Positions 57,303 through 64,000 of a DNA stretch of 64,000 nucleotides are shown here, in pieces. Origin of the DNA: CAZBDU01 sp964490725 (GTDB taxonomy: Bacteria; Spirochaetota; Spirochaetia; SZUA-6; DRHE01). Location of the stretch: assembly GCA_964490725.1 (NCBI GenBank), contig CAZBDU010000017.1:1-64000 (forward strand), in the 5' to 3' direction. The position numbers were made by a program, and so were the translations under genes. The number at the start of each line of letters is the position of its first letter. The stretch's first letter is position 1. Under the pieces are notes generated by a model. That model ran no database searches. It was not told the origin of the DNA and saw only the letters and a list, made by a program, of their open reading frames with translations.

Positions 57303-57633
57303 CTAAAATCCAGTTTCGACTGGATCCCCGTCCGCTACCCACCCCTTGCAGCCGCCGAGCAGAACGAATACCTCATCGATGCCATGTTCTTTCAGTGTGA
57401 GCGCCGCACCGGCGCTGCTTTCCTCATTCGGTCACTGACAGTAGACAGTAGGCAATGATCGGTTTCCTCACTCTGCTCAGCTTTAAGAGTGAGCCGTTCA
57501 GAAGCTCAAGCGGTATCAGCACAGCCCCGGGAATATGCCCCGATTCATACTGACCCGGGGAGCGCACATCGATCACATATACTGAGTTGTGCGCCCGCAT
57601 GAGCGCCAGCATCGCGACAACGACCCTATTCAT
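57303..57633 (-). pseudogene. Frameshifted rhodanese-like gene
   Basis: The minus strand encodes a small rhodanese domain in two frames. From the ATG at 57633 (AGGAGG upstream) it reads through VYVIDVRSPGQYESGHIPGA to KPIIAYC and then stops at 57424-57426. The rest of the domain (SSAGAALTLKEHGIDEVFV, LLGGCKGWVADGDPVE) continues in another frame to a stop at 57303. At the break lies a perfect 7-bp tandem duplication (GACAGTA twice, plus strand, 57437-57450). Removing one copy restores the frame, except for one TGA where related proteins read YC-X-CPNE. The active-site loop is thus destroyed. Confidence 0.7.
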
Positions 57634-57746
57634 GGTCTTGACTCCTCCTGGGTCATTCTTCTTTAGGAGAACCCGCCAGGTGCTTGACCAAGCCATCACA
57701 GGGAGGCCTGCCGTCTTCGTCGGAGCATGTCGGCAGGGGACCCCAG

Positions 57747-59603
57747 CTAGAACTGCCAGGCGGCGACCAGCGAGGCCAGGTAGGGGAGGCGCTCCTGGGA
57801 GCCTTCCAGGTAATGGCTCAGGCTCACGGCGGCCTGCAGGCTGAAGCCACCCGTGAGCGGCACCTGCACGGCGGAGCTCAGATCGTGACGCACGCCCCGG
57901 TACCCGTGGCTCAGGACGTACTCGACCGTCCAGGAGAAGGGCACCGCCGTCCCGGCCAGGGACAGCCCGAAGGCATGCCGGAAGGCGTCTCCCGGCCCCG
58001 CCCCCGGGGCAGTTTCGCTCACCCGCTCCCACTCCAGGTGGTAGCGGACCTGCAGCGCCGCGAACAGCGGGATCGCCATGGTGTAGGAGGCCCTGGAGAG
58101 CAGGCCGGGCCCCTGCTGCGAGCTCTGCAGCGCCAGCAGCTCCGCCACCTCAAAGGAGTAGACCTTGAGGTTCCAGCGCGGCCTGAGGGCCGCGCCGCCA
58201 TGGATCTCCTGCTTCAGCCCGTAAGGGCCGCCCCTTTCAGAGGAGGCGGCCAGGACGTAGCCCGCCTGCAGGCCCAGCAGGGGATCCGGGTCCCAGGCCA
58301 CGGTCCCTGAGGCTCTGTGCGCATTCGAGGCCAGAGCCAGGTCCTCCAGCCTCGCCTCCCCGTCGTACTCGCCGCTCACGGCGAGCGTGGCAGCCGGGGC
58401 CACCGTGAGCTCCGCCTTCCAGTTGCCCTGGTCCTCTCCCGCGGGGCCGCTGGGCGGCTTGAAGCCGCTCCACCGCCCTTCCACGGCGGCGTGGCGGAGG
58501 AACCCCTTGCCGCTGTCCCAGCCCACGGGCAGGGCCAGATCGTAGCCCAGGGTGTACCCCCCGGCGCCGCCCTGCGCCGCGCTGGCCTGGAGAGCCGGCG
58601 CGGCGGTCAACCCCTCCTGCTGGTCCAGCTCGGCACCGAGCTCCCCCTTCCAGGTCACCTGGTAGGGGACCACGGAAGCGGCCAGCCCCTTTCCCTGGCT
58701 CCAGGCGTCCACCCTGCCCGCCAGCAGACGGGCGCGAAAACGCTCCGAGAACGGAAAGACCAGCCCCAGGGTGGACTCCACCCCGTAGCTGGTCAGGGAG
58801 CTTCCGTCGAGGTACTCCGTGCGGTTCCAGGAGGGCGCAGCCCCGGCCTTGAGCGAAAGAAAGCCCAGCAGCGGGACGGTCACCGCCGTGGATCCCCCGG
58901 CGCCGGCGACCTGCAGCCCCTTGAGGCGATCCCTCTCCCTGCGGAAGGTGCCGTCGGTCTCCACGCCGATGGGACCGACAGTGCCCACCGCCTTCAGATC
59001 CGCCTGGTCCAGCTCCCGCTCGGCGCTCTGAGCACCCTGCTCGACGCCCTGCCTCCAGTCGTGCCGGTAGGACAGACGTATGGGAAGCGTGGGTATGAAG
59101 GTGGCCGAAGCCGAGCCCTGCAGAAATGCCTCGAGACTGCTCCTGTCCACGCCCGCCAGGCTCTGCTGCCCGTCACCGTAGGAGCCCGACAGGTCCAGCG
59201 CCAGGGCCCTTCCCTGCAGGGCCAGCCTGCCTCCGTAGCGCTGCTCCTGCTGCCCGATCCCGCGCCGCCGCAGTCCCGTGGCCTCCACGCTCAGGGTGGC
59301 CGCCGCTCCCAGAGGCTGGACGAGCTTCACCTGGGAGTCGGTGAGGAAGTCCACCACCCGCTCCCCGGAAGGGCCGCCGCCGCCGGTGGCACCTGCCGAG
59401 AGGCGTCCGGAAAGCTCCGTCCTGCCGGTCTGCAGCGCGCTCTGCGGGCTGGCGGTGGGCGGTCCCCACCGGGCGATGCCGCGCTCCTCCCCTCCCGGGG
59501 GAACCTGCCGGATGATCCGCACCTGCCCCGAGGAGGGCGGGACGGCCCACAGCGACAGGCTGAGCGCCACCGTCGCGGCGGCTAAGAGCCTACTCCGCGA
59601 CAT
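57747..59603 (-). CDS. Probable outer-membrane beta-barrel protein
   Basis: A 618-residue exported protein with signal peptide MSRSRLLAAATVALSLSLWA cleaved near PPSSGQ. Most of the mature part shows alternating hydrophobic/polar strands rich in Gly, Ala, Leu and Arg (for example LSLAGTAVPFSWTVEYVLS) separated by charged turns. It ends ...LASLVAAWQF, the terminal Phe expected of a BamA-dependent barrel. No named family is recognised. The start overlaps the end of the fibronectin-III gene by 14 bases, so the two are co-expressed and may form an envelope complex. Long sequence repeats are not obvious. Confidence 0.65.
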   Translation of the reverse strand: MSRSRLLAAATVALSLSLWAVPPSSGQVRIIRQVPPGGEERGIARWGPPTASPQSALQTGRTELSGRLSAGATGGGGPSGERVVDFLTDSQVKLVQPLGAAATLSVEATGLRRRGIGQQEQRYGGRLALQGRALALDLSGSYGDGQQSLAGVDRSSLEAFLQGSASATFIPTLPIRLSYRHDWRQGVEQGAQSAERELDQADLKAVGTVGPIGVETDGTFRRERDRLKGLQVAGAGGSTAVTVPLLGFLSLKAGAAPSWNRTEYLDGSSLTSYGVESTLGLVFPFSERFRARLLAGRVDAWSQGKGLAASVVPYQVTWKGELGAELDQQEGLTAAPALQASAAQGGAGGYTLGYDLALPVGWDSGKGFLRHAAVEGRWSGFKPPSGPAGEDQGNWKAELTVAPAATLAVSGEYDGEARLEDLALASNAHRASGTVAWDPDPLLGLQAGYVLAASSERGGPYGLKQEIHGGAALRPRWNLKVYSFEVAELLALQSSQQGPGLLSRASYTMAIPLFAALQVRYHLEWERVSETAPGAGPGDAFRHAFGLSLAGTAVPFSWTVEYVLSHGYRGVRHDLSSAVQVPLTGGFSLQAAVSLSHYLEGSQERLPYLASLVAAWQF

Positions 59604-61569
59604 CGACCACTCCCTTCTCCCCCTCGTTGCCGGAGGTGTCCACCGCCGCTACACCGTAGCGCTCACCCGCCCGCCCGCCCCCGCGGAAGAAGGTGGTCTC
59701 CTTTGCCATCCTCTCCGTCAAGAGCTTCCAGGGAGCACCCGCGTAGGGCGCCCGGTACAGGCGGTAGCCCGCCACGTCCGTATCCGGGGGAGGGCTCCAC
59801 CGAAGGGTGACTCCCCGCGGGGTGAGCTCGAAGGCCACCTCCGGGGCCGCCGGAGGCACCACGTCGGTGGGCACCACCGTCACCTCCTCGGAAGGAGGGC
59901 TCTCGTTTCCGGAGGCGTCCACCGCGGTGAGCCGGTAGGTGACCGGCCTGCCCCTCTGGGCATCCCGGTCCAGCCAGGCCGCCTGGCCCGCCTCCACCTC
60001 GGCTGCCTGCTGGAACTCGCGCTCCGTGCGCCGGAAGATCCGCTGGCTCTTGAGATCTCTGGACAGGGGAGGCTGCCAGGACAGCTGCACGTGGCCCTCG
60101 GGGGTGAGCCGCGCGGCCAGGCCCAGGGGAGCAGGGGGAGGCCGGTCGTCGGGAACCTGGACGCGCACGGTGCTCTTCCGCCCCTCGTTGCCGGAGCCGT
60201 CCACCGCGGATACCGCGTACACCAGGGTGCTTCCCGGAGTCAGCCCCCGCCCCTGGAACCCGGAATCCGTGAATCCCGTCTGATCCGGCGGCAGGGGCCG
60301 GCCGCCCAGCCGTAGGAGATCCCCAACCGAAGCGCCCCGATAGACGAAGTAACCCGCCAGGTCCGCCTCCTGCACCGGCTTCCAGGCGAGCTTTACGGAC
60401 CGGTCCCGGAGGCCCGCGGAGGCCTCCAGCCCCTGCACCGCGCCCGGAGGCTCATCGTCCCGGGGAATCACCACCGCCGCGGCCGACAGGTCGCTGGCGT
60501 TGCCCGCCCGGTCCACCGCCCTGACCTTGTAGAACCAGGGCTTGCCTCGCACCGGCTGCCGGTCCAGGTAGCGGGGACGCTCCACGGGGATGGGCTCGCC
60601 GTTGATCTTCTCGAACTCCCCCTGCGAGCTCGCGCCGCGGTAGACGTCGTAGTGGTCCGCATCCAGATCCGGCGACAGACGCCAGAGCACCAGCACGCCT
60701 TCATCGGTATCTGCGGCGGTGACGTCCTGGGGGACCAGCGGAGGAGTGCGGTCTGCAAAGGCAAGCGGTGCCGACAGGGCAGGATCGCTGGCCTCTCCGA
60801 TCACGTCCACGGCACGGACCTCGTAGCGGTAGGTGTGGCCCTTCTCGGCCGAGCTGTCCTGAAAGCTCAAGTATCCCTCCACCCGCAGCAGCGGGGCTGG
60901 GGTCAGGCGCACCGGCTCCTGGCCCTCCTGGCGGCGGTCCACCACGAAGCCCACGGTCATATCCCTGTCCCCGCCGCGGTAGGGCGGATAGCTCCAGGTG
61001 AGGTTGACGGCCTCCTCGCCGGAGGTCGCTACCACCTTCCCCGGCGCAGCCGGCCGCTGCGCCGGAGTCACCCGCACCATCCTCTCGTAGCGGGACACCT
61101 CTGCCCCGGCGGGATCCAGGAAGACGATCCGGTAGCGGTAGCTCCGGCCCGGAGTGGCCGCCAGATCGATGAAGGTTCGCCCCAGGGCCATGCGCAGGCC
61201 GTTGGAAACGAAGGACAGCACCGCCGCCAGGTTGGGCTGCGCCTGCAGCCGGCGCCACACCGTATCCGGGTCGAAGGCCCGCACCCGCCGGGCCACCCAG
61301 TCGTAGTCGGAGCCCATCAGGTCCTGCGCCTGGAGGGGATCCGCCACCGCCCGGATGGGCTGCGGGGTGAGCAGCTGGAACTCCCGGTCTTCCGGGCCGC
61401 GCCGGTAGACCGCAAAGCCGCCCGCCGCGGCGGCCTGGCGCAGGACGACGATCACCTTGTCGCCGGCCGGCACGATCCAGGCGGGGGGCGCGTTCTGAGC
61501 CGGCGCGGACTGGGCCGCCAGAACCAGAAAGAGCCCCGCGCCGGCCAGCCGGCGAATGTCGAGCCGCAT
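59590..61569 (-). CDS. Secreted multi-domain fibronectin type III protein
   Basis: A 659-residue protein with signal peptide MRLDIRRLAGAGLFLVLAAQ, cleaved near APAQN. It carries about five fibronectin-III-like modules. Repeating signatures are VNLTWSYPPYRGGD, VLVLWRLSPDLDADHYDVYRG, VKLAWKPVQEADLAGYFVYRG, VQLSWQPPLSRDLKSQRIFRR and VTLRWSPPPDTDVAGYRLYRA, each followed by a YAVSAVDGSGNEG-type ending. Such arrays mediate adhesion or scaffold surface structures. It is the middle gene of three exported proteins and lies 16 bases after the next upstream gene. Confidence 0.8.
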   Translation of the reverse strand: MRLDIRRLAGAGLFLVLAAQSAPAQNAPPAWIVPAGDKVIVVLRQAAAAGGFAVYRRGPEDREFQLLTPQPIRAVADPLQAQDLMGSDYDWVARRVRAFDPDTVWRRLQAQPNLAAVLSFVSNGLRMALGRTFIDLAATPGRSYRYRIVFLDPAGAEVSRYERMVRVTPAQRPAAPGKVVATSGEEAVNLTWSYPPYRGGDRDMTVGFVVDRRQEGQEPVRLTPAPLLRVEGYLSFQDSSAEKGHTYRYEVRAVDVIGEASDPALSAPLAFADRTPPLVPQDVTAADTDEGVLVLWRLSPDLDADHYDVYRGASSQGEFEKINGEPIPVERPRYLDRQPVRGKPWFYKVRAVDRAGNASDLSAAAVVIPRDDEPPGAVQGLEASAGLRDRSVKLAWKPVQEADLAGYFVYRGASVGDLLRLGGRPLPPDQTGFTDSGFQGRGLTPGSTLVYAVSAVDGSGNEGRKSTVRVQVPDDRPPPAPLGLAARLTPEGHVQLSWQPPLSRDLKSQRIFRRTEREFQQAAEVEAGQAAWLDRDAQRGRPVTYRLTAVDASGNESPPSEEVTVVPTDVVPPAAPEVAFELTPRGVTLRWSPPPDTDVAGYRLYRAPYAGAPWKLLTERMAKETTFFRGGGRAGERYGVAAVDTSGNEGEKGVVDVAE

Positions 61570-61585
61570 TCCCTCCGCTCCTCCT

Positions 61586-64000
61586 TCAGAAGCTGAACTT
61601 GGGCACGAGCTTGTAGTTCTGTGGCGGCTGCACCACCTTGAGGGTCACCGCGTTCGAGGTCGCCTCCACCCCGGCGCCATTGCGCACCGTGACCACCACC
61701 ACGTAGCTCTCGCCGTACTGCAGACCCGGGCTGGGGAACCCCTTGATCAGGAGCTCCAGGTCCACGGCCTTGGGCTTGGCCCCCAGACCCACCGTGTTCC
61801 AGCCGGAGGCGTACCAGGGCGGCTTCTGGGGAAGGTTGAGATTCCCCGGGGCCGTGAGGGTCAGGCCCTGACCCGGCTTCGTGGCCCCGCCCGAGGAGCC
61901 GCCCGAGAGGCTGAGGGTGCCCTGGTAGGTTCCCTGGGAGACCCACCCGGCCAGCACCGCCTCCGCCCCCGAACCCGGCTTGCGGTCCCCGCCGCCCAGA
62001 GACACCAGGTCCTTGCTCCTCCAGACCTCGTAGCGATAGGCCGCGATTCCGGAGCCGGGATCCTGCGCCTTCAGCTCTACCTGCAGGAGGTCACGGCCCT
62101 TGTTCTCCTCCGGGCCGGTGAGCGTCACCGGGGCGGGAGCGCTCCGGTCCACCAGCAGCGGAGCTGAGGCGACCGTTGCCGACGGTCCCCTCCCGGTCAG
62201 CACCCGCAGCAGCGCGTAGTAGGTCGCTCCATTCGCCAGGGACAGCCCCGAGATGTCCAGGGTCTGGACCTTGCCGATGCCGCCTGATGGCGGCTGCGGC
62301 CCCTGGCCGATCAGGTAGGGCGCCGGGGGGATCGCCATGGGCGTCCAGTCCAGGGTGTTCGGGTTGGTGGGGCTGGTGCCCACCCCGTACTCGAAGCCCA
62401 GGTATCCCGAGGGCACCGCCACCCCGGTCTGGCCGATCTGATAGAGAACGGTCATCTTGGAGCTCTCCGAGGTGAAGTGCATGGGCTTGGTCAGCACTAT
62501 CGCGTACGCTTGTGGAGGCCCCGGAGGGTAGTGGACCGCGATGAAATGCTCGGCCGACTCGCTCTCCAGTCCCGCCCCGTTGGTGACCCGCACGCGGAGG
62601 AAGACCTCCTCCCCCTCGGCCACAGGGATGTTGGCCACCGTCCCGGAGGGCTTCTGCACCTCCGTCCAGGGGAAGAGGTCCGTATCCGTGGCCGAGCGGC
62701 CCAGGGCGAAGCGGTGGTGGAGGACCCCCGACTCCGGGTCCTTGCCCGCAGAGAAGGTGAACTGCACCGAGTTGAGGTGCCCGTCCGCCGTGACCTGCTG
62801 GAAGAGGGTCACCGCCGGAGCCTGCGGCGGGGTGGTGTCCACCAGGATCGGGGCCGAGACGCCTGTGCTCTGGAGGCCCACGCCGTTGGTGGCGCGCACC
62901 CGCACCACGTACCGCACCCCCTCCTGGAGCTGGAGGCCGCGGATGTTGACCTGCGTGCGCCCGCCGGCCTCGGTCCATGGCACCACGACCAGGGCCGCCG
63001 AGGTTCCTGCCTGCGCGGAGGCGGTGAGCTGCCCCAGGAACTGAAGGGTGCTGGTGGTCCCGGAGCCGTCCCCGCCGCCGGAGCCCGAGCCGCCGCCGGC
63101 CGGCGCGGTGCCTGCGGACTGGCCCTCCTGCGGCGGTTGGTAGATCTCCACCCGGTAGGCGTAGCTCTGGATGCCGGACTCCGGATCGCCGGCGCTCCAC
63201 TTCGCGTACAGCACCTCCTTGCCGGCCGTGGCGGTACCGGACAGGGTCACCGCCGGAGCGGTGGGAGGCGTCAGGTCGCTGGAGTCCAGAGTCGCGGTCA
63301 CCGGCCCGGTGTCCTTGCCCGGCTGGAAGTACTTCAACGTCACAAGCCCCCGCCGGACTATGGATTTGCCTCCGGCGCCCCGGGCCAGCACGCTCAGGCT
63401 GTACTGGCCCGCGTCGTTCGCCTCCGGCACCAGCAGGTGCTCCAGCTCGGTCTTGGTTCCCACCGACAGCCAGGGAGTGGCGCCGAAAATCTGGGGGCTG
63501 ATCCAGCCCCCCGAGTAGGTACCCTGCCCCTGGGTGTTCGGAAGCACGATGCCGAACCCTGTGCCCAGGCCGGGAAGGGGCGCGGAGGGGGGCTTCTGAT
63601 AGAAGAACTGTGAATAAGGCTGGGCCGAGTAGGACTGGACGCGGAAGCTCTCCTGCAGCGCCTTGCCGCCCGAGGAGAAGGGCATCAGCTGGTACTCGTA
63701 CTCCACCACCCCCACCGGGTGGCTGGCCTGGAAGCTCGCCTTCAGGAGCGCCTCCAGCTCGGTGGGGCTGCTCACCGTGCCGGTGAGGCTGTCCACATGG
63801 GGGGTTTCGATGTAGGGGGCGATCTCGGAACGCTTGGCGGCGAAGTAAGTGCGTACGGGCACCCAGCTCACCGCCGGGAGGACCGGCGACTGTGTGCTCA
63901 GGGCCCGGTCGAAGGTACCGGAGCCCGGCAGGTTGTCGCCTGTCTCCTTGAGCTGCAGCGTCAGCGCGCCGCCGTAGAGGCTGTTGGTGGCCCCCAGCAC
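61586..64000 (-). CDS. Large exported protein with fibronectin-III-like repeats, 5' end outside the window
   Basis: At least 804 residues; the frame is open at the right edge, so the N-terminus and any signal peptide are missing. It contains several Ig/fibronectin-like modules with recurring elements: LYAKWSAGDPESGIQSYAYR, FTFSAGKDPESGVLHHRFA, ELKAQDPGSGIAAYRYEVWR, and APAVTLSGTATAG and APAVTLFQQVTADG at module starts. A Gly/Ser-rich linker (GGGSGSGGGDGSG) lies near residue 305 of the visible part. It ends NYKLVPKFSF. It is probably a surface or periplasmic scaffold expressed with the two downstream genes. Confidence 0.75.
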   Translation of the reverse strand: MLGATNSLYGGALTLQLKETGDNLPGSGTFDRALSTQSPVLPAVSWVPVRTYFAAKRSEIAPYIETPHVDSLTGTVSSPTELEALLKASFQASHPVGVVEYEYQLMPFSSGGKALQESFRVQSYSAQPYSQFFYQKPPSAPLPGLGTGFGIVLPNTQGQGTYSGGWISPQIFGATPWLSVGTKTELEHLLVPEANDAGQYSLSVLARGAGGKSIVRRGLVTLKYFQPGKDTGPVTATLDSSDLTPPTAPAVTLSGTATAGKEVLYAKWSAGDPESGIQSYAYRVEIYQPPQEGQSAGTAPAGGGSGSGGGDGSGTTSTLQFLGQLTASAQAGTSAALVVVPWTEAGGRTQVNIRGLQLQEGVRYVVRVRATNGVGLQSTGVSAPILVDTTPPQAPAVTLFQQVTADGHLNSVQFTFSAGKDPESGVLHHRFALGRSATDTDLFPWTEVQKPSGTVANIPVAEGEEVFLRVRVTNGAGLESESAEHFIAVHYPPGPPQAYAIVLTKPMHFTSESSKMTVLYQIGQTGVAVPSGYLGFEYGVGTSPTNPNTLDWTPMAIPPAPYLIGQGPQPPSGGIGKVQTLDISGLSLANGATYYALLRVLTGRGPSATVASAPLLVDRSAPAPVTLTGPEENKGRDLLQVELKAQDPGSGIAAYRYEVWRSKDLVSLGGGDRKPGSGAEAVLAGWVSQGTYQGTLSLSGGSSGGATKPGQGLTLTAPGNLNLPQKPPWYASGWNTVGLGAKPKAVDLELLIKGFPSPGLQYGESYVVVVTVRNGAGVEATSNAVTLKVVQPPQNYKLVPKFSF

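Noticed and set aside
57432..57434. TGA in the rhodanese remnant as a selenocysteine codon
   Set aside because: It would require ignoring a 7-bp duplication that already breaks the frame, and the following stem-loop is explained equally well by GC-rich coding sequence. It is reported only as a caveat.
1..64000. CRISPR arrays, tRNA or rRNA genes, insertion sequences, phage or attachment sites
   Set aside because: No regularly spaced repeats, cloverleaf sequences, transposase or integrase motifs were recognised on either strand. This is a reading by eye, so short or divergent elements could be missed.

Overview
The window is about 64 kb of GC-rich bacterial DNA with dense, overlapping genes (ATGA, GTGA and TGATG junctions). 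Three solute-binding proteins have signal peptides ending in the run FAAG followed by a charged K/E segment (FAAGGKE, FAAGAKE, FAAGQTEK). That ending is common in spirochaetes. With an [FeFe]-hydrogenase operon and many sugar and sugar-acid transporters, the window suggests an anaerobic, fermentative, GC-rich member of the Spirochaetia, perhaps from a metagenome. This placement is inference: no rRNA, tRNA or other marker gene is present.

Region 1 (1-18962) holds a partial ORF, a DUF1810 protein, a single-chain MNT-HEPN protein, and then an H2-metabolism block. A histidine kinase and an NtrC-type regulator (about 1.9-4.8 kb) precede a sigma-54 promoter (5107-5122). That promoter faces a nearly gapless 13.8-kb operon: DRTGG, HATPase/ferredoxin, DRTGG, PHP, HATPase, NuoE-like, HndB-like, a NuoF-GltD fusion, HydA, an H-cluster-domain histidine kinase, two stand-alone receivers and a receiver-kinase hybrid.

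Region 2 (18963-27507) holds a TetR/ABC-2 exporter operon on the minus strand. Divergent from it are a LacI-type regulator with a clear operator and a Fe(III)/phosphonate-type ABC importer with a metallo-beta-lactamase-fold enzyme.

Region 3 (27508-43084) holds two sugar ABC systems on the minus strand. The first (TIM-barrel enzyme, ATPase, permease, binding protein, Gfo/Idh/MocA dehydrogenase) starts from a near-consensus sigma-54 promoter. Divergent from it are an NtrC-family regulator and a protein that fuses a sugar-type ABC ATPase domain to a PAS/histidine kinase. I consider this the most novel module: a sensor kinase apparently built from a transporter ATPase. The second system (AraC, binding protein, permease, ATPase) has an attenuator-like hairpin after the binding-protein gene. 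A membrane-anchored MutS-like ATPase lies between them.

Region 4 (43300-57241) is a convergent/divergent catabolic island. One arm encodes a tripartite tricarboxylate transporter, a RuBisCO-like protein, a DUF849 (BKACE) enzyme and a DUF1537 kinase. The other encodes three TIM-barrel isomerase-like enzymes and DhaK/DhaL. Two GntR regulators and a D-lyxose-isomerase-like cupin follow. Near-identical TTGTATACAA boxes sit at both catabolic promoters and upstream of the first regulator, so the island looks like one regulon. The enzyme set resembles the known D-apionate/3-oxo-isoapionate pathways, but the substrate is not established.

Region 5 (57242-64000) holds a broken rhodanese gene, then three large minus-strand genes for exported proteins: a probable outer-membrane beta-barrel and two fibronectin-III-like proteins, the last running off the window.
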